Shown piece by piece: positions 21,232 to 34,021 of a DNA stretch of 64,000 bases (positions are counted from its first letter, which is position 1; each line of letters opens with the position of its first letter). The notes beneath the pieces are model-generated. The model was not told the DNA's origin. It saw nothing but the letters and a program-made list of their open reading frames with translations, and made no database searches. Both the position numbers and the translations under genes were made by a program. Source of the stretch: Gavia stellata (taxonomy: Eukaryota; Chordata; Aves; Gaviiformes; Gaviidae); assembly GCF_030936135.1 (NCBI RefSeq), contig NC_082602.1, positions 3,410,001 to 3,474,000 of the forward strand, written 5' to 3'.

Positions 21232-22417
21232 CTAAAAGTAAAAAACACATTATAAAGAACAAGCTCCCAATACACCTTCCCCAATACCGTTCCCCTTTAC
21301 AGAATAGAAAGCTTTTCCATATTTCCTTGTTTTCCCTGTCCAGAAGGGAAGCATTCAAGAAGTAAAACAATGTCACAGGCTCATATTTGGGAAAACCATT
21401 TCTCAGCACGTACTGAAAGACATTTGCCCTGTACTTCTCTAAACTTGTCTGCATGCACTCACTTAAAAGGATTTGATCCCAAAAAACTCACAGGAACCCT
21501 TTTTTTAAAAAAAAAAAACCAAAAAATAAAACCCTAGATTAATGGGAATGGTTGATTGTAGAAGAAAAGCTCCATGAAAATATAACCACCCAAGGGAATC
21601 TGTATTCAACATGGCATGAGAAAACCCAGAGGTCTTCCTGGGTTTTCTCATGAAACCAAGAGAGCCTAGCCCTGACCTCCCTCTACTCCTTGCGCAGCTC
21701 CTTCTCCAAGGCAGGAGAGAACACATCCTCCCCTGGATATCCTACACTGTCATTTCCAGAGCCTGGGAATAAACAGAGAATGATACAGAGCAGTGAAAAA
21801 GAATGTGGTAGTTCTGCTTTTTCTGCTCATGCCATCCTTCTGCAGAAAGACTCTCAGAAACACGAGGAAAGATCTCTACCCGACTCCTTTGTTGAACAGA
21901 TCCCACAATGCGGACAGTCTGCCAAAACTGTCTGTCTCCAGAATATGAGAAATCTGCCCCCATTGCCTCTAACAATACAGCTAAATTTTTTGAACATTAT
22001 TTTCCAGGACTGCAACCCAGCGCACTGAAGTGCTATGTCAGGAAGACATGAACTGAATGGATTCAAGTCTTCATTCCTCGCTAAATCCATCTGGTGTGTA
22101 GGAGCTGAGAAGAAAGGAAATCTTGAATTAGGCTCCTCTGAGGCATGAAGTGCCTGAAGCAACTCAAGATTTGCCAGCAGTTTCTAAAAGGCCCTTACAG
22201 ATAGATATAGGCAACTGTTTCATGTTGATTTACACATCCAGCAATTCTATTCTTAGGCATATCAAAGCCAATTCAATGATTGCACTGGGGCTGTGACAGG
22301 AAAATGGGCTGCAAACCTAAGATACATCCATTCTTGTTTGAGGTGCATCTATTAATAGCAGCTAAGAGCTAGCAAGCAGTAATTTCTTTGTCTTGTTTCT
22401 GGAAAAATTCTTGGTAC
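21232..22417 (-). other. MCU intron 7
   Basis: This intron of about 1.2 kb lies between exons 7 and 8. Its one notable feature is the perfect hairpin at 21615-21652. Small ORFs on both strands have no support. Confidence 0.8.
21615..21652. repeat. Perfect inverted repeat: 15-bp stem, 8-base loop
   Basis: The left arm CATGAGAAAACCCAG (21615-21629) is the exact reverse complement of the right arm CTGGGTTTTCTCATG (21638-21652), with loop AGGTCTTC. It lies in the last MCU intron about 400 bases from exon 8. As RNA on either strand it would fold into a stable 15-bp hairpin. It is shorter than a typical microRNA precursor. Confidence 0.95.
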
Positions 22418-22534
22418 CTGAGCAATTGCATCCTTGAGTTGATTGTATTTCTCTAGATCAAATCGTGTCTTTTTGGCTCCTTTATGGAAAAATAGTAAGT
22501 ACTGTCTGTCTCTGGCATCTGGATAAACATATTC
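22418..22534 (-). CDS. MCU: MCU exon 7: second coiled coil
   Basis: This exon of 117 bases is phase 0 at both ends (acceptor TTTTTTAG, donor CAG|GTACCA) and encodes 39 codons: EYVYPDARDRQYLLFFHKGA, then KKTRFDLEKYNQLKDAIAQ. It is the juxtamembrane and second coiled-coil segment on the matrix side, which interacts with EMRE in the known structures. The exon does not open with ATG and has no long ORF around it, so it is easy to miss. An LTR lies only about 150 bases upstream in the intron. Confidence 0.98.
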
Positions 22535-24652
22535 CTAAAAAGAAAAAAAGACAGGAATAAAGCATCAACAGGATGCAACACAGGATACCATTAGCACAGT
22601 ATGTATCAGGTGTGTTTTGGGAGGATGGCTAGCTTCTGTCAGTGAAGGCACAAGACCAGACAGCATTGTCCAAGCTCACTCTGTGTGGTGGGGTGACCCC
22701 AGCCAGCAGCTAAGCCCCCACCCAGTCACTCGCTCACTCCCCCGCAGCCGGATCGGGGAAGAGAATCAAAAGGGCAAAAACCAAGAAAAACTTGAGTCCA
22801 AATAAAGACAGTTTAATAAGTGAAGAAAACAAACCCAGAAGAGTGATGCGAAAGCAATCACTCACCACCTCCCACCAGCAGACCAATGCCCAGCCGGTCT
22901 CTGAGCAACAGCTACTTTAGAGAAACTCCCCCCCAGTTCATTGCTGAGCATAATATTACATGGTGTGGAACATCTCTTTGGTCAGTTCAGATCAGCTGTC
23001 ACAGCTGTGCCCCCTCACAACAGCTCACCCACCCCCAGCCTATTCCCAGGGGCAGGGGAGCAAGGAACAAGAAACAGAAGGCCTTGATGCTGTGCAAGCA
23101 GTGTTCAGCAACAGCAAAACCACTGGTGTGTTATCAAGACTGTTTTGGTCACAAATCCAAAACACAGCACCACACCCGCTGCCATGAAGAACATTAACTC
23201 CATCCCAGCCAGACCCAGTACAGTCAGGCATTTGCTTCTCTACTAGTATGTTACACTCCAGCAGTGAGTTACCATCACTTCTCTCCTGTCCCAAATGTGT
23301 GAATCCTTCCACGCAGAGAGAACAAAAACCTAACACGTTTCAGGGTTCCAATACTGACAGTTTATGGGGGAAAAAGCTATAAATACTAGAACAAGCCTTT
23401 GTAAGATGGCCCTTACTCTCTCTTTCTTAGGGTCATAAACATGCAAAGGCTAATTAAAGCAACAATAGCTGCTCATAAGTTCATCTCTCAACCAAGCTAT
23501 GCAGGCAAGAACAAGAACCCAATACCACAGCTTTTGCCAGGGATGCTCTACTGCAAAGTCACAGCTTTTAAGAGCGTGCAGATAACTCGGAGCAGCAGAG
23601 CTGTTCACACCAAATCCCACATAGCCTCTACGGTCTGGCTGCTGAAGTTAACTCTCCCTTGCACTGGAACATCACACAGCCTCTGTGCCTGGTATGCATC
23701 CAATGATCAGGGCTGTCAGGTGGAGAAAAGCTGCATTCAGAGTCAAGCCATCCCTAAAACACTACGATTTTAAGTCTGGCAGAAGAGGTACTAGTTCACA
23801 TGGATGATTCGATTAAAACATCCGATCCGAGTTCAAACATGGCAGAAGTTCCAACCGCACTTGATAAAAACTATTGCAGCAGCCCTGACAGGGGCACGCA
23901 TGTCCTCAGCCCCTGAAATGATGCAGCTGACAGACCACTGGGACACCATGCTGGAACACCCGAAGTGTCTGCTCTGGTGGTCTTGTGACAGTAGAGACTC
24001 TTTTGAGCCCTTCCTCCCTCATTATTTAGGTGAAATTAGGAAGTTTGAATGGGAGTGATGAGAAAAACCCATGTACTAGAAATCCACACCAAGTCTTTTA
24101 CAACTACAAGGATCCAGAGAAGGATTGTTCATCAGGATGGGAGGCCAGATCCATGAAACACTTAACAAAAGCATTTCAAACATGATCCCTGAACCTTTCT
24201 TGTCTCTTTAAAAAGGCCAGCATCTCATGTCAGAGAGGTGTGCTTCCTTGAAACTCAGTAGGTACCTCATGTACCCATAGTTTATCTGGGCTGATAAATC
24301 ACAGCACTTGGAGGCCTCCGGTGCAAGTCAGTGTGTGTGAGGCTGCGTGTGTGTGTGCAGAAACCATTACCTGTCAGTAGATGAACCTGTATAGCTAAAG
24401 CAGTCAATCACAGAACATACATAAGCATTTATGGTAAAACAACCAGGAAATCAGCAACAACCACCACCAGAAAACCCTACCATACATCACCATCCTGGAC
24501 AGCAAAAATTAAATTAAGCGGCATCTAGGTTCCAACAGGATAAGGAAGGTGCAAAGCTACTTCTAACAGGCACAATTTTGCTATTTTTCTATGGACTAGA
24601 GCTCAAAGGAAGTCTTCTATTAAAGTGTCAATGTCAACACAATAAGTCCTAC
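22535..24652 (-). other. MCU intron 6
   Basis: This intron of about 2.1 kb contains the solo LTR at 22684-23222. A short GT-rich stretch occurs at about 24330-24360. Nothing else is recognised. Confidence 0.75.
22684..23222 (-). mobile_element. Solo LTR of an avian endogenous retrovirus (ERVL-like)
   Basis: This stretch of about 540 bases begins TGTGGTGGGGTGACC and ends CCCAGTACA, so it has the TG...CA ends of an LTR. Its sequence matches from memory a widespread bird LTR. On the minus strand it contains an ATTAAACTGTCTTTAT block (plus 22805-22817 region), which in this family carries the polyadenylation signal, so the LTR is on the minus strand. There is no internal viral region or coding frame next to it, which makes it a solo LTR. 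Flanking pentamers (CTCTG and GTCAG) do not match, so the target duplication has decayed or my borders are off by a few bases. It lies in MCU intron 6, sense to the gene. Confidence 0.8.
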
Positions 24653-24856
24653 CTGGCGAGTCATTACGAAATACGCATACATTGCCATCGCACTACCATA
24701 GGTGATGAAATAGGTGACTGGCTCCATAATGTCCCAAGAATACTCCCACCAGGTGAGGCGGGCCAGAATCCCAAACTGAGTGGCCATGTAGGCCAGGCCT
24801 CCCCACAACACCAAGGTTGTCCTCTTCTCTGCTTTCCTGCTGAGCTCCATCCTTAC
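24653..24856 (-). CDS. MCU: MCU exon 6: both transmembrane helices and the DIME motif
   Basis: This exon of 204 bases is phase 0 at both ends (acceptor CCCGTAG, donor CAG|GTAGGA) and encodes 68 codons. It begins [14 protein letters not shown]. Transmembrane helix 1 is [20 protein letters not shown]. The matrix-distal loop contains [12 protein letters not shown], whose Asp and Glu (261 and 264 by human numbering) form the calcium selectivity filter. Transmembrane helix 2 is [19 protein letters not shown]. The pore residues are identical to human, so the channel should be functional. Confidence 0.99.
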
Positions 24857-25342
24857 CTACGGGAGATAGAAATACATGCCTTGTATTCTCAAAAATAATT
24901 ATGTTAATATAATTAAGAGATAACAAAAATAACAACTTGTATTTATATTAAATGCTAAGTGGTTTGAGACATATTATTTGAGTCTATGTTATGCAGACAA
25001 ATCCAGACTTCTTTTCCATCAGTATCCTGCCATCATCCATATTTCACTCTGAGCATGCTCTGGATACCTCACAGAACTGCTTATTTCTGTGTGTTCAGAG
25101 ATGTTCTGTTGCATTAGCCCCAGTCTTTATTTACTACCAAGTTCATTTCCAATTATATAAAGCAAGGAACCAAAATACTTCCACAGAAGGTAGAAACAGA
25201 CATAGTTTGGTATACACTCAGGGCATCTTCTGCTTCAGTGATCTTAGAACTATTTGAAACATGCCAGGGACCTAATTAAAACCTTGAAATAAATTAAGGC
25301 TGCATTTGGAGGATAAGTAAAATACAATGAGAAACTTCTCAC
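24857..25342 (-). other. MCU intron 5
   Basis: This short intron of 486 bases lies between the coiled-coil exon and the transmembrane exon. It is AT-rich and I see no feature in it. Confidence 0.85.
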
Positions 25343-25503
25343 TTTCTCTAGCGGTGCTATTTGCTCCTTCAATTCCTCTAGTCTCCCTATCAGCTCCTTC
25401 TCTTTGTTCAGCTGGTGCTCCTCAATGCACAAGGCGGTATACAACTGCTGAACCAATGTCTTGACATCATTCAGCGTCGTTGCATTTTCATGGCTTAAGA
25501 GCT
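25343..25503 (-). CDS. MCU: MCU exon 5: first coiled coil
   Basis: This exon of 161 bases has acceptor TTTCCTAG before 25503 and donor AAA|GTGAGA after 25343. It encodes 53 full codons: LLSHENATTLNDVKTLVQQL, YTALCIEEHQLNKEKELIGR and LEELKEQIAPLEK. It is the first coiled-coil segment (CC1) leading into transmembrane helix 1. The heptad pattern of Leu, Ile and Val and the many Glu and Lys residues are visible. It is very close to the human sequence. Confidence 0.97.
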
Positions 25504-28500
25504 CTAGGAAAGAAAGAGACTGCTTTATATGCATTAATCTACAAAACTGTTGTTACATTGCACAGGAAACACATGAAACCATCTTTTCAAAAAAGAAGCC
25601 TTTGGAAGAACTCCAGCACTCTACGACAAGGCAATTTCTTCAAGAGAAAACCAGGCTTTATTATTGGATATTCCTAAAATTGGATAAGAACAAGAAATAC
25701 ATGCTATTAGCTTGACAGATATCAACAGCTACTTCTGATCCGTATTTATACACAAGACTTAACAAAGACAAATCAACAACTAAACAAGTATAATCCATCA
25801 CACTAGCTGTCAAGAAACAGCCAGAATTCAGACTATGGACCATCAGCAACCAAAGTAATTGATGACAGCAACCAAAGATCTTGGGTTAGTGGCCCCAGAA
25901 CATGCAGTCTTATGACAATTATTTTGAGTACCAATGCCAGGAATAGTTTCCCAACACTGTGGGCAACCACGCACTGTACTGCCTACCGGGTAATGAAATT
26001 CTCCCTCACAGTATTTAAATAAAGACAGTAACAGGGCCACTATCTGAAACTACCTTTATCCCTGCATTTATAAAGATTCCAAAAGGAAATCAACCTGTAA
26101 ACAAGTTGTGACTAGGCGTATTGTATTACACACTCCCTATGGAAAACAACAAGTTTCAAATTAAAGCAAAAGAACTTGACATTAGCCAAATAAACATAAA
26201 AAACTAATTAATTTTTTATAGCATCCTTGGGCTTGTACCTTAGGTTATCTTCTCAAAATATGATTTTACCAACACAGAAAACAGAACTGACATGGAAAAG
26301 CTGCAGCAACTCATCTTCTGGGAAAGCTAGACTTGGCCTGCAACTCTCAAACAAGCAGCAAGTAAAAGAGTTTCAAGTCACAAAAAGCTATGGACAGCTT
26401 AAGTTTTAACACCAGCAGCTCAAGGGAACGAAGTGACTCAGTTGTCTGCACCAAGGCACCCAAAGCACGCCACATCCACCTCCAGCTAGAGCGCTCCTGT
26501 GCCCCTATGAATTAAAAAAAAAAGTGTTCCTACTGAACTGACCATCAAAAGTACCTAGTATTTAAGATTACAGCGTTCTGGCATTTCCATTTCAAAATGC
26601 ACAGGGTGATTTTGTAAAAATGGAAAAGCAGTAGCTGAAAAGTTTCACAGAACTAATCTCAGTGCCTATTTACGGGCACATTCATTTTAGTACAAGCTAA
26701 CTAGAGAAATCTCCTTGGCAAATAAATCGAAGGTGGCAATTTCACGTAACCTAGGTGATCCCAGAGCTCACCTACCAGCGCACAATGGGTATATCATACA
26801 AGCGAGCTAACCAAAACCGATGCTCTAACACAGACTTTGCTCTCTCAAACATTAGGTAAGTGGGATGTATGAATTGCCTTACCTTGGGACAGCGATTTCT
26901 CCAGTGCAGAAACAGACACCATGTCTGCATTCTCATTTAGTTGTATTAAAAATTGCAGACTAGACCAGCTAGGCTTGATACCATCACCTGCTCTCAGGGG
27001 CTATCAGTTGGAAGAGATACCTTGTTGAAATCCTCACTCCACTTCTCTGGCTTACAACGTCTTAGAAGTGTGTGAAAACACCACATGCGAGACACAGAGC
27101 AGTGGGGTGATAGAGCAGAAAGTAACTTTTGTGTGTGTGTGATATCCAGTGATTTAGACATCCAGTCTTAATGGAGAGTTTTCTGTTAAGGCGCTTTTAA
27201 GGAGACTGGAAAAACACATCTCTAGTAAAGGTCAGTCTAACCCCACAGACAGGGGAGAAACAACATCTCACTCAATGCTGCACTCCCAAATTCCAGAGTC
27301 TCCCACATACTAAGGACAAGTGGCTACACCAAGTTTCCCGAGGCAGAAATTTACTTTTTACTTGGTATTTTGATATTGTGAACAATAAAACACTAGAATA
27401 CATTTTCACTATTTTCCTTGCAAAAAGGTCCTTGGAAGCTAACTGCATCTACAGAGGAAGATACCATATATCAGCAGATCTTCCTACAAGTCAGCCATCC
27501 AGGGTAGTCTCAGGCCCAAAAGATATGGTCAGTCTCCTGATTTTTGATATATCAACTTGCTTTAACTTGTGGTCTTATTCAGGCTGCTCAACATGGTAAA
27601 AGGAACATTAACAGTTCCCTCACAGCTTTTGCCTTTTGAATGATTTTGCTCATTATCTACTGCTTGAAGAGAGGCATAAGAAAAGAAAGCCCAAACACTA
27701 GGGAAAAGATGCAAATAAATAGAGGAAAGTATTTCCACCATCTAACCTCAATTGGACGTGCAAGTCAAGTCATAAATCCTTCCTAATTTGTCTGCTTGTC
27801 TACAGGGCCAAAAATTCCTTTTAGAAAAATACTGCTTGCAAACTTCATATTATTGCCTGTAACAGTAATGGAACAATAAGGTAGACAAAAATCCCGCACT
27901 ATCTGTGAGCCAAGGAACAATCAGAGCAACATTTCCAACGCCAGTCCTTTTGTTTAAGTCCTCAGAGGATGCAACAGGCGTGGAAGAACCTGGTGCTTTA
28001 TGAAGCCTTTAAAGTTGCATAGGAGAAAGCGTAGCTGGTAGATGAAAATACCAAGTTCCTGCCTCTGCTGGTAACTCTGGAGTGTCTCAAAAGCTTCTTG
28101 CAAGTTTTCACATCCTGAAAGTTACACAAGTGTCCACAACCCATTATTTAAAAGGATTTTCTTATTGATTCAAAATAGGTTGGCTTCCCTTCCTATTTGA
28201 TTCTTAGTAATGTAACCTTGTAAGAGCACGGTCTCATTTATTTCACTGTTTGTTAGCTAACAAGGTTTCAAGGTTTATTTGCAATACTTGAAGTACCACA
28301 CTTAAAAGGAAACAATGTTAACTGTCAGGTGAGGGAACGATTTATTCTTCCAAATCAGATAATGTAAGTTTCAATCTAATTCCCATTTTGTATTGCACTC
28401 CTTCAGAAAGAGTTAAATTAAATTACCTTTCAGTAATTAGAAAAAAAAATTCAAAAAATTTAGAAATTAAAAGAAATTACATTTCTTCATTTATTCCTCT

Positions 28501-28733
28501 TATGGGGAGGGTACTAGCTTTGAGCAGAATGAATATTTGCTTTTCATCACTGACTACTCCGATTACTTGGATATCACTAAATTAGACTCCAAGGGCAGGA
28601 TTAGAAACTGCAAGGTTTCCTTTCGAAATAACACTTCATGTTCTCAAACAAGTTAATAAAGCATGCTGCAATTAAGCAGGGAACTCAATACTGAAATTTA
28701 TTTCTGATGTTTACCAGAACCAGGCTGGTTTAC
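25504..28733 (-). other. MCU intron 4
   Basis: This intron of about 3.2 kb is AT-rich unique-looking sequence. I recognise no mobile element, RNA gene or exon. Confidence 0.75.
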
Positions 28734-28838
28734 CTCTCTTTGGTGGTCTAACATGATATGCGACATCATTAATGATCAGTTTGAAGTCATCCAGCAGAAG
28801 CAAATCTATACCTGTGGAGGAGGCGACACGTGTGCCAT
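28734..28838 (-). CDS. MCU: MCU exon 4: end of N-terminal domain
   Basis: This exon of 105 bases has acceptor GTCTTACAG before 28838 and donor G|GTAAAC after 28734. It encodes 34 full codons between two split ones: GTRVASSTGIDLLLLDDFKL, then IINDVAYHVRPPKR. The first split codon gives Asp and the last gives Glu. It corresponds to the human segment with VRVAASTGIDLLLLDDFKLV. Substitutions such as NDVAYHV for NDLTYHV are conservative. The frame is too short and phase-shifted to appear in a simple ORF list, but both splice sites are strong. Confidence 0.96.
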
Positions 28839-29782
28839 CTGTAAGACAAACACAGATGCCTCATTAAACAACAGAAACAAAGTACCTAAACGTGCCGTGG
28901 CTAAGCAAGTTGTAATGCCATCCCAAATCCAGTTGTTGGGCTTTCACATTTTCCCCACAGACAATACCCTTTGACAAAGACAGATATATAGTTTGGGACA
29001 CCTTACATGGCAAATGCTAGCTGACCTATATATGCAGCTGCTTCCCTAAATTCGTGATATTTTGGGTCATCTTACAAAAAAGTAGTTCACTTCATCCCAC
29101 ACACTTTTAATATTTTACTGTGTTTTGCAATACAATCCACTTAAGTGACCTTCATCTCTCCCCACTGGCATTAGAAATAGTTATTTCAGTCTCTGGTATC
29201 GGACAGCTTTGACTAACCTAGTAAACACATCCCTCCCAAGCCAAGACTTTTAGGGAAGTGTCTGCTTTGATGGCGCTTTCGTAAGAGATCCTCACGACAT
29301 TTCAGAGCTTTGGTGGCTAGCAGATACGTAGCAATTCAGCAAAACACAGCAAAATACAACATTAAGTCAAATATGATTGAGTTTTCACAGCTAAACAAGA
29401 TACTGTTTCCCTTGTACCACCTTTTAAACCCAATTACTTAAAAATCGATTAGAACATCTACATAGGTTGCATAGCTTGCATCTTCCCTATTAAATAGTAG
29501 AAAATTCACCAAAAAGATAGATATTAGTCTTAACGGAGGTAAGCTAGGCATTAGGAATGTTTTCCTCTTCTTCCTTCACTCTACAGTCAGACTTCCTTGG
29601 TAGACCTGACTACACAGGGACAGCTAACAGGAAATTCTTACTCTAGGAATGGCGTTTTTACCCTCTACTTTTTCAGGAATGTCCAAAAACTCACACCATA
29701 ACAAGCTTTTACTTAAAAAGCAAAAGGTTGGATGAAAATAGCTGGCAAGCAAGTAAATCAATTAGTTTGTAAACAACAGTAC
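28839..29782 (-). other. MCU intron 3
   Basis: This intron of 944 bases separates the two exons of the N-terminal matrix domain. I see no feature in it. Confidence 0.8.
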
Positions 29783-29953
29783 CTGATGAGTAGATTGCAA
29801 CCCGATCAATTCCTCGGTCCTCTGCTTGCAGCTGTTGTAAGAACACACCAACAGAGTCTGAGATAGGTTTAAGCGTGAACTGGCAACGTTCACGCCGGGA
29901 TGGAAGATTCACAGAAATCACAGGTAACCCGTTTTGGTAAACCACCGTCACTT
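29783..29953 (-). CDS. MCU: MCU exon 3: N-terminal matrix domain
   Basis: This exon of 171 bases has acceptor CTTTGTAG before 29953 and donor G|GTACTG after 29783. It encodes 56 codons: VTVVYQNGLPVISVNLPSRR, then ERCQFTLKPISDSVGVFLQQ and so on to VAIYSS. It covers the ubiquitin-like N-terminal domain that faces the matrix and regulates assembly. By human numbering the reported phosphorylation site Ser92 (LPS) and the redox-sensitive Cys97 (ERC) are both kept. It differs from human at only a few positions, such as VNL for VRL. Confidence 0.97.
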
Positions 29954-32900
29954 CTACAAAGAAGAGACAAATACAAGTTTAGCATTAAAAATTGACAGAT
30001 CTTCTTGTAATAGTTCTGTATTTGTCCCACGGAGAAAAGGGCAAACATGGTTATGAGCTGAAAGTGAAACAGACTTTAAATTTTTGGTTCATCTTTTATG
30101 AAGAGATGTGTCCATCAAAGAAGAACAGAGGGATGTCAGAGGTTTTCACTCCCATTAACTTGGCAGTATCTGTTAAGCTTTCTGTGCTTTGTGGAAAAGT
30201 AAAAGATATTTACTCTAAGCACAATCCTGTTTACACTAAAGGCAACATAAAATCTAAAAGCCACATCATGACAGCATAGTATGTTTTGATGAGTTTTTGA
30301 GAACCAAAATATTTTGGAAGACAAAACACTGTGCAATTTATCAGGATTTATAGCCCAGAAGACAAAGGCAGACCATGTACATTAGGAAACATCAAGGAAG
30401 GACCTACTTAAAACCTTTTTATTCTTGTTTAGTTCCGATTTCCTCCTCTTTGTCCTAAGGCAACAAATATTTAAGAGAGCAATCAGGAGTTGGAGGCTAC
30501 AGGGACAGTGCTCCGAGTTTAAGCTTCAAGGTTATTTAATCTAAAATTCATGGGATCAATACACTTTGTACTTCAGAAGACAGACATTACTACTTAGGTG
30601 TAGATAAAACAACATTTTTCCATTTCTTTAGTGCTGTCAGGAGCTTTTTCAGAGCATTCTTAAGGATTTCAGTGCACCTTTCTAAAATTTATGGCAGTGA
30701 CCTGCATGAACTGTAAGCTAGTTATTACTTTACCGCCAGAAAGACAGGCCACTACGTGCTTCAGGTTACCCATACATAGAAAAAAACAGAAGTTAAGAGT
30801 TCGTATTCCCTAAGCCCTCTATCGAGTCACAAAGTCGAAATTTTCCCCCAGTACAGTAGTTGCTAAGATATAGCAGCACGCCTAAAAATGATTCACTTCA
30901 GATTGCTACGTATTTTTCTTATGTAAAAACATAAGGTTTTTTTGTTGCACAGAGCATTGCTGTCAAGGATTGTGCAGTCACACCCACCCACACGGCTTCT
31001 GGCTTAGTATTCCCACCTGTTGTAACTTTGGCCAACTACATGAACCACACCATCTGAACTCATCTAACACATGTATTGACACACCAAGTCAATTTAAGCA
31101 GCTAACATCAAAACTAGTTGGTCAAAGAAGTCAGCGCAAGTAGAGAGAGAAGCAAATAATGTAATCTTAACTACCGAAGGAAATTATTTCTCAGCACACC
31201 ACTGTTCAGAAAGTTTTGCCACCAAAGGCTTGTATACCTCCCTCCCCTTTCAGCGATTTGCTGCCAGATGATGAACTGGTTTATAACAGGATCATTTGCA
31301 TATTAGGACAAGTCTTGGGGCAACATGCCTTTCTGAAAAGGAAGGCTCATGGATGCTGAGAAAGGATGCGCCAAGTACACTTTTATAAAGCCAGAAGAGT
31401 TCTCTCAGGCTTTTAAGTGTACTGTCACGTGCCTTCATCAACTGAATCAAGCGTACAAAGGCTTTTTCCCTCTTCAAGGGGATTGCTCTCCAGCGCTGAC
31501 AAAGAGGTCCTTATGCCATCTTTAGAGACTAGGTGGAACTGACCAGCTATGGACATCTAAAATGACTAAAGCATCCCAAGAGGCCCCAGTATTTGGGAAC
31601 CTACAGATGTCCATTCTAAAGACTCAGATACCTGACAGGATTTTAGTAGCTTTAGTGTTTCAAAGATTAAAACTCAGAGACAACAGTCAGATATTTACTG
31701 AAAAAAAGAAAAGCAAAGTGCCAATTTGTTTGGACTGTTAGATAGAATTTCAAACTCCTTATCAGCAGCTGTTATGACACCAGCTCAGATTTTTTGCATT
31801 CTTTCACTCAAGTATTTGAGCAAGAGAGTAGTAAGAAATAGATTAGCATTAGCTTCACTCCTGATAGCAGGCTCAGGTATGATCAACATGTTTAGAAGCT
31901 TAAATAGCCAAATAAGTATTGAATTCATTGGTTCTGTGAGCAGCATATATAACATCAACTTATGTGCTGTTTACACAACCACAAGACATGAAAAACATCC
32001 TTTATTTAAAATGCTACCTTGATTATACAGGTAGTAAGACAGTTTATTGTAGAACAGAACAGTAACAGTGTTTGCACCAACACTTTTCCGTGTATCCCCA
32101 TTGGTACGATACAAGGGCAGCTCCATGACTGCCAACTTTGGAGGAGGTGCCTACCAGCACCAGCCCTGCTGCATTTTAACCCTCCACAGACCAGATGGAG
32201 ACCACAGCGATAAATACAATAGGTCAGACTGCGCCAAGAGTCATCAGCATTGGTAGCACACACAAAAAAAACATTTCTCAAGGATTTCCAGCTTAGGTGA
32301 AGTGTTAAAGACCGAACTATTTCTTTCAGAGGACAGGCTCAGTACATCTGGAATTACAGTTGGTTTATGTTTTCCTTACAAAAAGCTCGTAAAAGTGATT
32401 TTCTAGCCAAATTCACCTGTGGGGAAAGCCCATAATTCCAGCTTGATCCTCTCATACCTCCCACGCAAGTAATGTCTGGTCAGATTTTTACTGCATTGGA
32501 GAAGGAAGAGCTCAGAGGCAAATAAAAAAAGAAAAAATCCAAAGGACATGTCAATAACACAAACCTAACAGACAGCAACAGACAGCTCCAGTTAAATTTA
32601 TTAACAAGACACTGTGATATGGTTGTCTGCCATGCTCTCCTCTGCTCTGACAGGCCTGTCGATTGCCTGCATGAGGGCAACTACAAGTTACTAAGCGGAC
32701 AAAGCATTTTGGCATTTCACTAATTATACAGCAAACATTTTAGCTAATTTCCACCGATTACATGTTAAGCCAGTATTTAAATACACAGGACAAGTAAAGG
32801 AAAGTAATTGTACACAAATGTGTTTCACTTACATTTACAGGCACCTACAACCTGGCCAAGGATGCTGCTAAATAAGACCATGGAGGATTTTGAAAGCTTT

Positions 32901-34021
32901 ACACACTATATTAAGCGTGAGGTTACTTTGAGATATCAATTCCATCTGAGCACCACAAAGTTTTGACTCAACCATATGTGCACCAGTAACAGGTCATTAG
33001 TATTTTTTAAAGATTTCTGTTCTTGCATAAGAACAACTTAAACAATACATTAGGCTATAAAAAAGTGTGTGGCCAAAGAAGTCAGTGTTGAACATTTACT
33101 ACTGGTAAAGGTGAAGTTATTGAAAGAAATAACAAGAGAACTATTCACGCACAATACAAGGAGAGGTAAAAATCAAATCAGGCAAGCAGCACATTATCCT
33201 CTCAACCGTGTATTTGTCCTCTGCACTTCTACCTATTTAAGCATTCAGGTTTTTGAGTTCTACACAGCAGTCATGTTCTCTTTGTGTTTGCACACACTCA
33301 CTACATTGGCAGGGGAAGCAATTATACCGAAGCCCTTTACTTTATTAGCTTTCAGGCTTTATTAACAAGACTTAATGGGGAGATGATCCACTAACAGCTT
33401 GTGTCAGTCAGCATAAGCGCTCTAGTCTTTGCACACAGCATGCAGATGTTAAGCAGGCAGCGATCTCAAAGCTGATCGTTTCCTCTTTGCGTTCTGGCAT
33501 ACTGAGATTTTTTAAGTTCCACCAGTGCATTCTTTTGCTTTATGTTACAACCACCTTATCAAAAAAGCTTAATGTCTGAGCTGTCCCAGAATTTAAATAA
33601 AGGAACAAAATTGCCTTGGCTTCACAACTTCTTCACTACAGCAAACAGTGCTTTCAACCGTTTGAGCAAGTAGCTGGCATGAACTGCACTTTCATTACAG
33701 AAACGAAGTTAACAAGGCACACAGTACCCTGAAAGGTAGGCATTGCACAGCCGTCACAGCTACATCAGGCAAAAAAATGGACAGTTGCATGCAATTACAT
33801 CTTTCTTTATAAAGCCTGTCTGGTTTTGTACGACCAGTTATTAGAAAAGTTGACTATTTCCTTAATTCTTCTCGACTAACTTTGTTCTCTGTCGCTTCCT
33901 TAGTTCAAAAGTGGATTACCTCCTAGCCAGAAAAGCCTCAACCAGAAAAGGGGGTCAGGGAACACGATTTAAGTTCGGGAAGTCCAAAGTGAGCCAGGAG
34001 TTTCTCCATGTCAATACTCAC
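29954..34021 (-). other. MCU intron 2
   Basis: This intron of about 4.1 kb is AT-rich. The ORFs in it are short and have no splice context or family resemblance. Nothing else is supported. Confidence 0.75.
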
